From: Hydrogenophaga sp. A37
GTDB lineage: Bacteria > Pseudomonadota > Gammaproteobacteria > Burkholderiales > Burkholderiaceae_C
Reading direction: 5' to 3'
Length of the DNA: 64,000 bases
Assembly (NCBI RefSeq): GCF_002001205.1
Contig: NZ_MUNZ01000062.1
Location: 34,928-98,927, forward strand
Shown here: piece after piece, positions 34,342 to 43,863 of the stretch
Layout of the letters: the number at the start of each line of letters is the position of its first letter
Position numbering within the stretch: position 1 is the first letter of the stretch
The notes under the pieces: generated by a model
Database searches by the model: none
Seen by the model: the letters and a program-made list of their open reading frames with translations, nothing else
Told to the model about the DNA's origin: nothing
Translations under genes and position numbers: made by a program

Positions 34342-35136
34342 TCAGTCTTCAAAAATGGCCACGGCGCGCGTCCAGCCCGCACTCGCGCCGCGGATCTTGT
34401 GCGGGAAGCAACTGATGGTGAAACCCGTGGGCGGCAACACTTCGAGGTTGTGCAGCTTCTCCAGGTGGCAGTAGCCGATGTCGCGGCCCGCCTTGTGGCC
34501 TTCCCAGATCAAGGCCTTGTTGCCGGTTTCGGCCACCTTCTTGGCGGTGTACGAAAACGGCGCGTCCCAGCTCCAGGCGTCGGTGCCCGTGAGGCGCACG
34601 CCACGCTCCAGCAAATGCATGGTGGCCTCGTAGCCCATGCCGCAGCCCGCGCCCAGGAAGTCGGGCTGGCCATAGCGTGAACCGGCTCGGGTGTTGACCA
34701 CCACGATCTCCAGCGGCTCCAGCGTGTGGCCAATGCGCGCGAGCTCGGCCTCCACATCGGCGGCCGTGGCCACGTAGCCGTCGGGGAAGTGGCGGAAGTC
34801 GAGCTTCACGCCACTCTGGAAGCACCACTCCAGCGGCACCTGGTCGATGGTGATCGAGGGCTTGCTGCCGCCGTTCTTCGCGTCCTGCGTGGAGTGGAAA
34901 TGCCAGGGCGCGTCGAGGTGCGTGCCGTTGTGCGTGGTCAGCGTGACCCACTCGGCCGCAGCGGCCTCGCCGTCGGGGTAGTCCTCGGGCGTGGTGCCGG
35001 GCAGCATCGCCATGAACTCGGGCAGCGTGTCGGCGTGCTTCTGGTAGGTGATCTTGGGTGCCAGCGGCGGCGGGTCGGACAGCACGTCGTTCTCCAGGTA
35101 GATGGAGAGGTCGACGAAGCGGCGTTGCGGTTTCAT
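34342..35136 (-). CDS. Cyclase-family (kynurenine formamidase-like) hydrolase
   Basis: 264-residue member of the putative cyclase/KynB family. Metal ligands appear in THNGTHLDAPWHF, with VVNTRAG and GMGYEATMHLLERGVRL further on. The family hydrolyses amides or lactones with Zn or Mn. The start is coupled to the MFS gene stop (ATGA at 35133-35136). In this operon it may open a lactone or amide ring. Confidence 0.9.
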   Translation of the reverse strand: MKPQRRFVDLSIYLENDVLSDPPPLAPKITYQKHADTLPEFMAMLPGTTPEDYPDGEAAAAEWVTLTTHNGTHLDAPWHFHSTQDAKNGGSKPSITIDQVPLEWCFQSGVKLDFRHFPDGYVATAADVEAELARIGHTLEPLEIVVVNTRAGSRYGQPDFLGAGCGMGYEATMHLLERGVRLTGTDAWSWDAPFSYTAKKVAETGNKALIWEGHKAGRDIGYCHLEKLHNLEVLPPTGFTISCFPHKIRGASAGWTRAVAIFED

Positions 35137-36287
35137 GCCGGCTCCTGGGCCAGCGAAGAAGAAGGCTGCCCCGGCAGGCGCGACATGCAGAAAACGGCCA
35201 CGCAGCCGATCAGCAGTGCCGCCAGGCCCAGGCTGCCGTAGCCGGCCGTCTTCACCAGCGTGCCGCCGAGCACCGGGCCGATGGCCGCGCCCACCATCAG
35301 CATCGCGGGGGTGGCGGCCATGGCGCGGCCGCTGGGTTCGAGCCGCGCCATCAGGCCGAAGGCGAAGGTGTGGGTGAAGATCATCACGGCGGCGAACACC
35401 GAGGCCGCCGCGGCATAGGCGTAGAAGCCGGGCGCGTTCATGATCGTCGCCGCCAGCAGCGCCTGGATCACCGGGCCGGCCAGCAGCACGCGGCGCGCAT
35501 GCCAGCGTTTTTCCAGCATCGCCGCCAGCGCGGCGGGCAGCAGGTTGACCATGCCCAGCACCACCAGCACGCCCGTGATCAGGCTCAGGCTGTAACCCCG
35601 GTCGGATCCGACCCGCTCCAGGAAGCTGAAGGTCATGGACTGCACCAAGGCCATGGCGCTGATGCCCACGATGCCGAACCAGACGGCGCGCGAGATGCGC
35701 GCCACCGGTGCGCCCAGCGCCGTGGCCTCGCGCTCGGGCTCGGGAAAACCCACGGCGCAGACCAGCGAGGCCAGCAGCATGACCGCGCCGAAGAGGGCGA
35801 ACAGCATGTAGCCGCCGGCCTCCGCGATGATCTTGGGTGAGGTGCCCAGGAACAGCACCGCAAACACCCCCAGGCCGATGCCGACGAGGGCGAACTTCAG
35901 GTGCGGGTTGACGCTGCGCGCGATGGTGCCGTGGGTGACGCTGAGCGCGGCCCCGGCGGCCAGGCCACCGGCCGCGTGCAGCATGGCCATGGTGGCGTAG
36001 TCCAGCGGCTGCGACAGCGTGCCGAAGCAGGCGGCGGCCAGCGCATAGCCGCCCGCCGCCACCCAGCGCCCCTTGACCCGCTGGAAACGCGAGGCCAGGA
36101 AGACGCTGGAGACCACGGCGCCGATCAGGAACAGCGTGACCAGGCCGCCGGCCTGCTGCGGGTCGAGCTGGTAGTGCTGGATCAGGGTGCCGACCCAGAC
36201 CGGCAGCGCGACAAGATCGACCATGCCGGCGCAGTGCGCCACGATCAGGGCGACGTGGCCCAGGGTGCTGGTGGAACGCGTGTTCAT
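35133..36287 (-). CDS. MFS transporter
   Basis: 384 residues with about twelve hydrophobic helices of the major facilitator superfamily. No substrate-specific motif was recognised. The ATG at 36287 has TTGGAG about 8 bases upstream. Overlaps the cyclase gene by 4 bp and follows the FAD monooxygenase gene, so it is probably a substrate or intermediate transporter of the pathway. Confidence 0.9.
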   Translation of the reverse strand: MNTRSTSTLGHVALIVAHCAGMVDLVALPVWVGTLIQHYQLDPQQAGGLVTLFLIGAVVSSVFLASRFQRVKGRWVAAGGYALAAACFGTLSQPLDYATMAMLHAAGGLAAGAALSVTHGTIARSVNPHLKFALVGIGLGVFAVLFLGTSPKIIAEAGGYMLFALFGAVMLLASLVCAVGFPEPEREATALGAPVARISRAVWFGIVGISAMALVQSMTFSFLERVGSDRGYSLSLITGVLVVLGMVNLLPAALAAMLEKRWHARRVLLAGPVIQALLAATIMNAPGFYAYAAAASVFAAVMIFTHTFAFGLMARLEPSGRAMAATPAMLMVGAAIGPVLGGTLVKTAGYGSLGLAALLIGCVAVFCMSRLPGQPSSSLAQEPA

Positions 36288-36300
36288 CGTGTTCTCCAAG

Positions 36301-37431
36301 TCAGATGGGTTGGGCCAGCGCCATCAGCGACTCGCGCATGATGCGACCGTGTTCTTCCTTGTCGCCGCCGGCGACCTCGATCTCACCCAGGCGGGCCGAG
36401 TTCTCCACCACCATGCGGCAACGCTCCCAGCGCCGGGCTTCGAACGCAGCCAGGGCCTCGCTCACCCCGGCCGCCCGGCCCAGCTCCTCGGCCAGCACCA
36501 GCGCGTCTTCAATCCCGATGCAGGCGCCCGAGGCCAGGTGCGGCGTGGTGGCGTGCACCGTGTCGCCGATCAGCACCACGCGGCCACTGGCCCAGGGGCG
36601 TGGCATCAGAAGGCCTTCGAGCGGGCGGTAGACGATCTGCGAATCGGGGCCGATCTGGTCGCGGATGGCCTGCAGCGTGGGCGCGGGAAAGGCGGCCAGC
36701 AGGCCACGCAGGTGGGTGGCGAAGGTGGCCGGGTCGACGTGGTCGTTGCTCGGCCGGGGCTCGGTGACGAAGAGGTACATCTCGGTCTTCGAGACCGGGT
36801 TCACGCCGGGTTTGATGTTCGGGCCCATCCACATGATGCAGGTCTCTACTTCGGGGGGGCGCGGCAGCACGGCGCGCCAGACGGCCTGCCCGCTGTACTG
36901 CGGCTTCGGCGCTTGCGGGAACACCGCCTCGCGCACCTTGGAGTACAGGCCGTCGGCGCCGATCACCAGGTCGTAACGGCGCTGCTGGCCGTCGGTGAAG
37001 CTCACGTCCACGCCCTCGGCGTCTTGTTCGATTTGCGTGAAGGTGCAGCCCAGGTGCACGTTCGCGCCCGAGGCCCGCGTGGCGTCGGCCAGGATGCGGG
37101 CCAGCACCGGCCGCAGGATGGCGCCGCCCCCGGGCACGTTGGCCCCGGCGATGCGCGGCGTGGGCAGCTCGGCGACCTGGGGACCGTGCGGCAGGCACAG
37201 CTGCACGCCGTCGGCGGCATGGCCGTGTTCCAGGAACGCGTCCAGCACACCCAGGGTGCGGAAAGCGCGCAAGGTGGCGCCGCCCAGGCTGATGCCGGCG
37301 CCGTAGCTGCGCCAGCCGGGGTCGATCTCGACCAGGTCGACCTCGGCGCCCAACTTGCGCAGCTGGATGGCCGCCGCCATGCCGGAGAAGCCACCTCCGA
37401 TGATGAGGATGCGGGATGCTGAGCGGGTCAT
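36301..37431 (-). CDS. FAD-dependent aromatic hydroxylase-like monooxygenase
   Basis: 376-residue class A flavoprotein monooxygenase. FAD-binding IIGGGFSGMAAA, the DG motif VIGADGLYSKVR and GDTVHATTPHLASGACIGIEDA are in order. Such enzymes hydroxylate aromatic rings with NAD(P)H and O2. The ATG at 37431 overlaps the Rieske gene stop. It would create a dihydroxy ring for the VOC-type dioxygenase encoded two genes upstream (inference). Confidence 0.92.
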   Translation of the reverse strand: MTRSASRILIIGGGFSGMAAAIQLRKLGAEVDLVEIDPGWRSYGAGISLGGATLRAFRTLGVLDAFLEHGHAADGVQLCLPHGPQVAELPTPRIAGANVPGGGAILRPVLARILADATRASGANVHLGCTFTQIEQDAEGVDVSFTDGQQRRYDLVIGADGLYSKVREAVFPQAPKPQYSGQAVWRAVLPRPPEVETCIMWMGPNIKPGVNPVSKTEMYLFVTEPRPSNDHVDPATFATHLRGLLAAFPAPTLQAIRDQIGPDSQIVYRPLEGLLMPRPWASGRVVLIGDTVHATTPHLASGACIGIEDALVLAEELGRAAGVSEALAAFEARRWERCRMVVENSARLGEIEVAGGDKEEHGRIMRESLMALAQPI

Positions 37432-37784
37432 GTGGATGTCTCCAGAATGTTGTTGGGTGCGAGGTGGACCTCGCCGTTGTTGTGGATCTGCAAAGTGACG
37501 GGCGTGAGCGAATCGCCCAGGCAGGGCCCGAGCGTGCACAGCCCGGTGGAGATGTCGAACTGCGCGCCGTGCGCCGCGCAGACGATGTGTTGGCCCGTGC
37601 CGTCGAGGTAGGCGTCCTTGCGCCAGGCCATGGGCGTGTCGTGGTGGGGGCAGGCGTCGCGGTAGGCGAACAGCTGTGCCCCCTGGCGCACCACCAGCAC
37701 CGTGTCCTGACCGACCTGGTGCGGGTCAAAACCCCGGGATGCCCCGTCGGGCAGGTGGTCGATGTGACACAGCCTCATGGTCAT
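37428..37784 (-). CDS. Rieske [2Fe-2S] ferredoxin
   Basis: 118 residues with the Rieske ligands C-x-H (CPHHDTP) and C-x2-H (CAAHGAQFD). Soluble, like electron carriers of ring-hydroxylating systems or small nitrite-reductase subunits. The ATG at 37784 has GAAGG 6 bases upstream and lies just after the VOC gene stop. No oxygenase alpha subunit or reductase is in the window, so its partner is unknown. Confidence 0.92.
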   Translation of the reverse strand: MTMRLCHIDHLPDGASRGFDPHQVGQDTVLVVRQGAQLFAYRDACPHHDTPMAWRKDAYLDGTGQHIVCAAHGAQFDISTGLCTLGPCLGDSLTPVTLQIHNNGEVHLAPNNILETST

Positions 37785-37789
37785 GGCCT

Positions 37790-38722
37790 TCAGTGCGCCG
37801 GGGCGCCCGGGGGCGGGCCGCCGCCCGGTGCCCACTTCTCGCGGTGCTGGAACAGGAACAGCTGCGAGGCGTCGGCGTCCAGGGGCACCTCGCGCGCGGC
37901 CCAGCGCTCGTCGTGCTGGTCCATGTCGGCGTCGTACTCGACGTGGCAGCCCAGCGGCGAGTTGAAGTACCAGAACCAGTTGCTGCCGAACTTATGGCGT
38001 CCTGGCCCCCAGAAGCTCTGGTAACCCTTCTCCACAAAACGCGAGCCGGCCAGCATCACGTCCGTGGGGCCGCCCATGTGGAAGGTGAAGTGCTCGCAGC
38101 CTTTCATGAACGGTGGGGTCTGGATCATGAAGAGGCTGTGGTGGTCGTGGGTGCCGGCGGGCCGCAGGAAGGGGCCGACGCCGGTGAAGCGGTCGGTGCA
38201 GACAAAGCCCAGCCGGGTGTAGAAGGCCTCGGCCTTGGCGGTGTCGGGCACGAAGTACACAACGTGCGACAGCGAGCGCGGCAGGGCCGGCGCGTTCTGG
38301 TCCACCGCGACCGTGTTCGCCGGGCGCTGGGCCGTTGCACCCGGCGCGTTCACGGTTTCGGCGGGCAGGTCCAGCGGGCGGCGCACGCTGACCTGAAAGG
38401 CCAACGCAAAACCCAGGTCGTCCAGCGCGCGCACCACGCCGTCTTGCTGCGTCACCGTGCGGTCGCGCGACAGCTCTGTGACGATGGCCTGCAGCGTGGC
38501 GGCGTCGGCCACGCCGTAGACGGTTTCGCGCAGCATGCTGGCGGTACCCAGGCCGGGCGGCAGCGTTGCGTCGTCTTTGGCGCGGATGACCACGGCGGTG
38601 CCGTCGAGCGCTTCGAAGCGGTCGCCGCCGGCGTCGCGCAGGCCGTAGTCGATGAGGTACTGGCGGCAGGCGGCGAGGTCGTCCACGCCAAAGACCAGGG
38701 CGTCGAGTCCGATGATGTTCAT
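37790..38722 (-). CDS. VOC-fold extradiol-type dioxygenase
   Basis: 310 residues with two VOC modules. The C-terminal module has the facial triad candidates His in LSHVVYF, His in HFTFHMGG and Glu in HVEYDADMD, as in type I extradiol dioxygenases of the 2,3-dihydroxybiphenyl group. The C-terminal tail is Pro/Gly-rich. Likely the ring-cleaving enzyme of the cluster; the substrate is not assignable. It has an AGGGAAA ribosome site. Confidence 0.87.
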   Translation of the reverse strand: MNIIGLDALVFGVDDLAACRQYLIDYGLRDAGGDRFEALDGTAVVIRAKDDATLPPGLGTASMLRETVYGVADAATLQAIVTELSRDRTVTQQDGVVRALDDLGFALAFQVSVRRPLDLPAETVNAPGATAQRPANTVAVDQNAPALPRSLSHVVYFVPDTAKAEAFYTRLGFVCTDRFTGVGPFLRPAGTHDHHSLFMIQTPPFMKGCEHFTFHMGGPTDVMLAGSRFVEKGYQSFWGPGRHKFGSNWFWYFNSPLGCHVEYDADMDQHDERWAAREVPLDADASQLFLFQHREKWAPGGGPPPGAPAH

Positions 38723-38748
38723 GTTGGTTTCCCTAGGTTCGTGATGGT

Positions 38749-39915
38749 TCAGGCGGCCGTGCGTCCGCCCAGGGTTTCTGCCACCCAGTCGGCGATGTAG
38801 TGACCGGCGTTGATGCTGTTGTCGAAGCTGGCGTGCTGCACGCCGCCCTCGCGGTCGGTGAAGACCTTGAGTTCACGCTTCGGGCTGTTGACCAGCTGCT
38901 CATAGGTGCGGTGCGCCCACTTGAGCGGGATCTGCGAATCGCGCTCGCCGTGCGTCACCAGGAAGGGCACCTTGATTTTCTCGACCACGCCGTCCAGGTG
39001 CACGTCTTCGGCGATGCGCATGAAGTCGTCGACGTCCTTCGCGCCCCAGACCCAGCACACGTGGGCCCAGTAGTGCGGCACCGGGAAGTCGCCCTCTTTT
39101 TCCAGCCGGCGCTTTTGCACGTCGCGCCAGTCGTGGTTGGCGCCCCAGGCCACGCCGCAGGCAAACCGCGGCTCCATGGCCACGGCGCGCGGGCAGTAGT
39201 AGCCACCCAGCGACACGCCTTCGCAGCCGATGCGTTTCGGGTCCACGGCGGGGTGCTGCTCCAGCCAGTCGACCACGCGGCTGGCCCAGTGCTCAGCGTC
39301 GAAGCGCGCGGTCAGGCCCTGCAGGCGCAGCGCCTCGCCCGTGCCCGGCTGGTCCACCATCAGCGACGACACGCCGCGTTTGGCCAGCCACGAGGACAGG
39401 CCCACCAGGTGCTTCATCTCCTTGGTGGAATCCAGACCGTTGAGCTGCACCAGCAAGGGCGCGCGCTCGCCGGGCTGCAGGCCTTCTGCGGGGCGGTAGA
39501 GCGCCGACAGCTGCCGACCCTCGTAGGGGATCTCGACTCGCTGGACCGGGTCCCCCATCAGGCGCGAGCCCTTGAGGAACAGCTCCAGCTCGCGCTGGTA
39601 CAGGGCCAGTCGACCCGGGGCGTCGTGGGCCTGTAGGCGCTCGGCGGTGATCAGGTAGCTGGCGGCGCGGCGGTATTTTTCACCGGCCGACAGCAGGCGG
39701 CCCTGGGCCTCGTCCTCTTCGGCCAGGCCGCAGAGCCGGTCGGCCATGTTCACCCAGGTTTCACGGAAGGCCTGGGTGCCGGCCGCATCGGGTGCCTTGG
39801 CGGCGTCGAGCAAAGGGGCGCACATCTGCTCGATTTCGCCCATGCGCGCGCCCATCTCGATGGCGAGATTGACGGAGAGGTTCCAGACGTAGTTGGTGGG
39901 GAAGTACTTGAACAT
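38749..39915 (-). CDS. Alpha/beta hydrolase (C-C bond hydrolase-like, FrsA/DhpH group)
   Basis: 388 residues. An N-terminal helical cap (SVNLAIEMGARMGEIEQMC) precedes an alpha/beta hydrolase core with nucleophile in CEGVSLGGYYCP and a late HGERDSQIPL acid region. The layout recalls the 2,6-dihydroxypseudooxynicotine hydrolase group, which splits C-C bonds. It would act after ring cleavage. The ATG at 39915 is used; a GTG at 39924 is possible. Confidence 0.86.
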   Translation of the reverse strand: MFKYFPTNYVWNLSVNLAIEMGARMGEIEQMCAPLLDAAKAPDAAGTQAFRETWVNMADRLCGLAEEDEAQGRLLSAGEKYRRAASYLITAERLQAHDAPGRLALYQRELELFLKGSRLMGDPVQRVEIPYEGRQLSALYRPAEGLQPGERAPLLVQLNGLDSTKEMKHLVGLSSWLAKRGVSSLMVDQPGTGEALRLQGLTARFDAEHWASRVVDWLEQHPAVDPKRIGCEGVSLGGYYCPRAVAMEPRFACGVAWGANHDWRDVQKRRLEKEGDFPVPHYWAHVCWVWGAKDVDDFMRIAEDVHLDGVVEKIKVPFLVTHGERDSQIPLKWAHRTYEQLVNSPKRELKVFTDREGGVQHASFDNSINAGHYIADWVAETLGGRTAA

Positions 39916-39920
39916 GGTGC

Positions 39921-40418
39921 TCACTTGGAAGGGGTTTTGGCGGCGCGCGGGCCGATGCCCAGCGAGCCGAAGAAGATGGCGGTGGACTCGTCGCTGAAGT
40001 CGGGCACGAAGCGGAAGCCGTGGATCAGGCCGTTGCGCACACGGACGATGTCGGTGCCCACGATACGCTCGATGCCGGCCTTCGAGTGCCAGGGGCTGCG
40101 GACCTCTAACCGGGCGCTGACCGTGTCGCCATCAAGCTGGCGGCGCAGCACGGTGAACCGCGCCTTCGGCTGGACGACGGTGGTCTCGATGTAGTGCGCC
40201 AGGCAGGTCGGGTTGTCCATCTCCGGGCGGCAGCCGACATAGTCGGAGCGCTCGACGTCGTGCGCGATCAGGGTGCGCACCGTCACCATGTCGCCCGCGT
40301 GCACGGCGGCCACGTAGCGGTCGAACACGGCGTCGGGCGACTCTGCGGCCCCGGCGCAGGACGATCCGGCCAGGATGGACAGGCCCAGCAGCGAATGGCG
40401 GAGCAAAGAAGGGATCAT
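39921..40418 (-). CDS. Exported SnoaL/NTF2-like protein
   Basis: 165 residues with a signal peptide (to about CAGAAES) and a cystatin-like NTF2 fold (AVFDRYVAAVHAGDMVTVRT). A periplasmic location sets it apart from the catabolic enzymes. It sits between the hydrolase and RND permease genes and overlaps the latter by 4 bp. Function unknown; it may bind the hydrophobic substrate. Confidence 0.8.
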   Translation of the reverse strand: MIPSLLRHSLLGLSILAGSSCAGAAESPDAVFDRYVAAVHAGDMVTVRTLIAHDVERSDYVGCRPEMDNPTCLAHYIETTVVQPKARFTVLRRQLDGDTVSARLEVRSPWHSKAGIERIVGTDIVRVRNGLIHGFRFVPDFSDESTAIFFGSLGIGPRAAKTPSK

Positions 40419-42811
40419 GGTGAAGTCCTCATGTGAAGGGGGGTGGGCGCGGGCGCCGGGGCGACGGCGGCTTGCGTCCGGGGCTTGAGCAGGAAGTGCG
40501 CGAGCGCGGGCAGCAGCACCAGGGCGCCGAGCATGTTCCAGAGGAACATGAAGGCCAGCAGCAGGCCCATGTCGGCCTGGAACTTGATGGGGCTGGCGAC
40601 CCAGGTGATCACACCGATGGCCAGCGTGACGCCCGTCAGCATCACCACCTTGCCGGTGAACAGCAGGGCGCGGTAGTAGGCCTCGGACAGGCTCTTGCCT
40701 TCGCGCAGCTGGGCCAGCGTGATGGAGAGGATGTAGAGCGCGTAGTCCACGCCGATGCCCACGCCCAGCGCGATCACCGGCAGCGTGGCGACCTTCACGC
40801 CCATGCCCAGGGCCACCATCAGCGCCTCGGCCAGGAACGAGGTCACCACCAGCGGCAGCACCGCCACCACCACCGCGCGCCAGGAGCGGAAGGTGATGAA
40901 GCACAGCAGCACCACGGCGCCGTAGACCATCAGCAACATCGTGCGCCACGCGTCCTTCACCACGATGTTGGTCGCGGCCTCGATGCCGGCGCTGCCGGCG
41001 GCCAGCAGGAACTGCGTGTCGGCGGTGTTGTTGACCTGGGCGAACGCTTCGACGTGGTTCACCACGCGGCTCAGGGTGTCGGCCTTGTGGTCGCGCAGGT
41101 AGACGTAGACCGTGAGCAGGCCGCAGGCGTCGTTGTAGAGGCCACGCGGCGCGCTGGCGGTCACGGTGTTGAGCATGTCCTGGTTGGGCAGGAACTCGTA
41201 CCAGCGCGGGTTGCCTTCGTTCAGGCCCGAGAGCACGCGGCGGTTCAGCAGCGCCAGCGTGTTGGTGTTTTCCACGCCGTCGATCTGGCGCAGCTCCCAT
41301 TCGAGCGCGTCGATCTTGTTCAGCGTGTCGTAGGCCGAGCACTGGCCCTCGGGCGTCTTGACCATCACCGCGAGCACGTCGCTGCCCGCGCCATAGGCCG
41401 CGTTCATGAAAGCCACGTCGCGGTTGTAGCGGCTGTCAGCGCGCAGCTCGGGCGCACCGGGGTCGAGGTCGCCGATCTTGAGCTGGGTGCTGGCGGCAAA
41501 ACCGCCCACGCCCATGAGCAGGCCCACGGCCACGGCCGCCGTGGCCCAACGGCGCTGGGTGAAGCGGTCGAGAAAGGCCCACATCGGGTGCTTGGCCGCG
41601 CCGGCGGCGTCGGCCTGCTCGGCGCGCAGGCTGCGCGCGGCCGCCACCGGGCTCACGCCGGTGTAGCTCAGCATGATGGGCAGCAGGATCAGGTTGGTGA
41701 AGATCAGCACCGCCACACCGATGGACGCGGCAATCGCCAGCTCACGGATCACCTGGATGTCAATCACCAGCAGCACCGCGAAACCCACCGCATCGGCCAG
41801 CAAGGCAGTGAGCCCCGCCAGGAACAGGCGGCGGAAGGTGAAGCGCGCGGCCACGAGTTTGTCCACGCCCCGCCCCACGTCCTGCATGATGCCGTTCATC
41901 TTCTGCGCGCCGTGGCTCATGCCGATGGCGAACACGAGGAAGGGCACGAGGATGGAGTACGGGTCCAGCGCGTAACCCAGCAGCGGCAGCAGCCCGAGCT
42001 GCCACACCACCGCGATCAGCGAGGCCAGCACCACCAGCAGCGTGGAGCGCACGCAGCGCGTGTACCAGAACACCATGGCGGTGGCGATGGCGACCGCGAG
42101 CGCGAAGAACACCAGCACCGCTTTCACGCCGTCGATCAGGTCGCCCACGATCTTGGCGAAGCCGGTGATGTGCACCGTGACGCCTTCGGCTTCGTAGGTC
42201 GCGCGCAGTGCGTCCAGCTGGGCGGAGAGACGGGCGTAGTCGATGGCCTGGCCCTCGGCGTCTTTGGCCAGCAGCGGCACGAAGATCACCGACGACTTCC
42301 CGTCGCGCGCCACGGTCTGGCCGATCTCACCCGAGCGCGCCACGTTGGCGGCCAGTTGCTGCAGCTTGCCCGCCGAGCCGTCGAAGCCATCGGGAATCAC
42401 CGGCCCGCCTTCGAGGCCGTCTTCCGTCACGCCGACCCAGCGCGTGCTGGGTGTCCAGAGCGACTTCATGCGCGCCCGGTCCACGCCGGGCAGCAGGAAC
42501 ACCTCGTCGGACAGACGCCTCAACGTGTCGAGGTACTTCGCGTCGTAAATGCTGCCTTCAGGTCGCGCCACCGCGATGCGCACCGCGTTGCCCAGCCCGC
42601 TCAGCTCGGCCTGGTGCGCCAGGAAGTTCTGCACGTAGGGGTGGCTGGTCGGGATGGTCTTTTCAAAGCTGGCGTTGAGCTGCAGGCGCGTGGCCTGCCA
42701 GCCCAGCAGCAGCGTGACCAGCGCACACAGCAGCACGACGATCGCGCGGTGGTTGAACAGCGCGCGCTCGACCAGCGAGCCGGAGCGGGAATCAAAGGTG
42801 CCGGTGTTCAT
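40415..42811 (-). CDS. MMPL/RND-superfamily permease
   Basis: 798 residues with the RND/HpnN-type arrangement: a helix near 23-42, a large periplasmic domain, six helices including GMSHGAQKMNG, then the same again with VGIGVDYALYIL. These trimeric or dimeric permeases move hydrophobic molecules across the envelope. Coupled to the Ycf48-like gene (ATGA). With DUF1329, DUF1302 and Ycf48-like proteins it makes an envelope transport module seen beside steroid and aromatic degradation genes. Confidence 0.93.
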   Translation of the reverse strand: MNTGTFDSRSGSLVERALFNHRAIVVLLCALVTLLLGWQATRLQLNASFEKTIPTSHPYVQNFLAHQAELSGLGNAVRIAVARPEGSIYDAKYLDTLRRLSDEVFLLPGVDRARMKSLWTPSTRWVGVTEDGLEGGPVIPDGFDGSAGKLQQLAANVARSGEIGQTVARDGKSSVIFVPLLAKDAEGQAIDYARLSAQLDALRATYEAEGVTVHITGFAKIVGDLIDGVKAVLVFFALAVAIATAMVFWYTRCVRSTLLVVLASLIAVVWQLGLLPLLGYALDPYSILVPFLVFAIGMSHGAQKMNGIMQDVGRGVDKLVAARFTFRRLFLAGLTALLADAVGFAVLLVIDIQVIRELAIAASIGVAVLIFTNLILLPIMLSYTGVSPVAAARSLRAEQADAAGAAKHPMWAFLDRFTQRRWATAAVAVGLLMGVGGFAASTQLKIGDLDPGAPELRADSRYNRDVAFMNAAYGAGSDVLAVMVKTPEGQCSAYDTLNKIDALEWELRQIDGVENTNTLALLNRRVLSGLNEGNPRWYEFLPNQDMLNTVTASAPRGLYNDACGLLTVYVYLRDHKADTLSRVVNHVEAFAQVNNTADTQFLLAAGSAGIEAATNIVVKDAWRTMLLMVYGAVVLLCFITFRSWRAVVVAVLPLVVTSFLAEALMVALGMGVKVATLPVIALGVGIGVDYALYILSITLAQLREGKSLSEAYYRALLFTGKVVMLTGVTLAIGVITWVASPIKFQADMGLLLAFMFLWNMLGALVLLPALAHFLLKPRTQAAVAPAPAPTPLHMRTSP

Positions 42812-43851
42812 GGGGACTCCTTCGCGGCGACCGGCACCACACCAGCCACACCCAGCGTGAGCAGCGGCCCGCCCTGCAGCGGCAGCAGTGCCGAGGGCAT
42901 GGGCACCGGCGGCGCCTTCAGCGGCACCAGCGCGTCGCCCTGCAGGCGCATCACCACGCCGGCCTGCGTGGCGAGCAGCAGCCCGCCATCGGCGCCCACC
43001 GCCATGGCGGTGATGGTGGCCGGCACCGGCGAGGCCAGCTGGGCCCACTGCGCGCCGCCATCGGTCGAGCGCCACACGTTGCCGCGCAGCCCGGCCAGCA
43101 CGGTCTGCCCATCGGCGCGCAGCTCGCCGGCAAACCAGCTGCCTTTGTAGGGTGAGTTCATCGCTTGAAAGGTCTGGCCACCGTCGTCGGAGCGGGCCAG
43201 CAAGCCCTGCTCGCCGGCCAGCAGCAGGGTGTTGCCCACGCGCCGAGCCACGTACCAGTGCAGGGCCTTGGGGTTGGGCAGGCGGTCCATCCAGGGGGCC
43301 CAGCGCTCGCCGCCGTCGGCGCTGTAGAAGGCCAGCCCGTAGGCGCCGACCGCGAGCAGGCGTTTGGCGTCCCACTGCAACACGTCGAGAAAGGGTTTGT
43401 CGGGTCCATCGGCGAGCAGGCGCTCGGCTTCCTGTTGCGCCTCGGGCGTGGTGGCGGCGGCCTTGGCCAGTCCGGCCAGGCGACGCCCATCCAGGCCCAG
43501 GCGCCAGGTGGCGCCAGCGTCTTCGGTGGTCAGCACCGTGCCACCGTGGCCCACCGCCACGCCATGTTGCTCATCGGCGAAGCGCACCATGGTCAGCGTC
43601 ACGCTCACCGGGCTCGGCGCCTGGCGCCAGCTGGCGCCGCGGTCGTCGCTCAGGGTCACGATGCCGCGCTCCCCCACCGCCACAATGCGCGGGCCGGCCT
43701 GGGCCGCCGCGAGCAGCACGGCCCGCTGCGGCGCCTTCACCGACACGGCCGGGCGCTGCAGCGCTTCGCCCACCGGTGCCTGGGCCTGAGCCAACCCGGC
43801 CACCGTGAGGGTGGCAACGAAGGCCGCAACGATGGGAATCAACAAACGCAT
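42808..43851 (-). CDS. Ycf48/Hcf136-like BNR-repeat protein, exported
   Basis: 347 residues, signal peptide to about AQA, then beta-propeller repeats (SDDRGASWRQ, TEDAGATWRLG, YSADGGERWAP, RSDDGGQTFQA, STDGGAQWAQL). The family was named for photosystem assembly; in non-photosynthetic bacteria it accompanies RND permeases. Probably a periplasmic scaffold for the MMPL protein. Overlaps the permease gene by 4 bp. Confidence 0.9.
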   Translation of the reverse strand: MRLLIPIVAAFVATLTVAGLAQAQAPVGEALQRPAVSVKAPQRAVLLAAAQAGPRIVAVGERGIVTLSDDRGASWRQAPSPVSVTLTMVRFADEQHGVAVGHGGTVLTTEDAGATWRLGLDGRRLAGLAKAAATTPEAQQEAERLLADGPDKPFLDVLQWDAKRLLAVGAYGLAFYSADGGERWAPWMDRLPNPKALHWYVARRVGNTLLLAGEQGLLARSDDGGQTFQAMNSPYKGSWFAGELRADGQTVLAGLRGNVWRSTDGGAQWAQLASPVPATITAMAVGADGGLLLATQAGVVMRLQGDALVPLKAPPVPMPSALLPLQGGPLLTLGVAGVVPVAAKESP

Positions 43852-43863
43852 GGTGCTTCCTGA

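Noticed and set aside
40433..43150. Plus-strand open frame of 905 codons, Arg/His/Gln-rich
   Set aside because: Antisense to the MMPL permease gene; composition is typical of reverse-frame translation.
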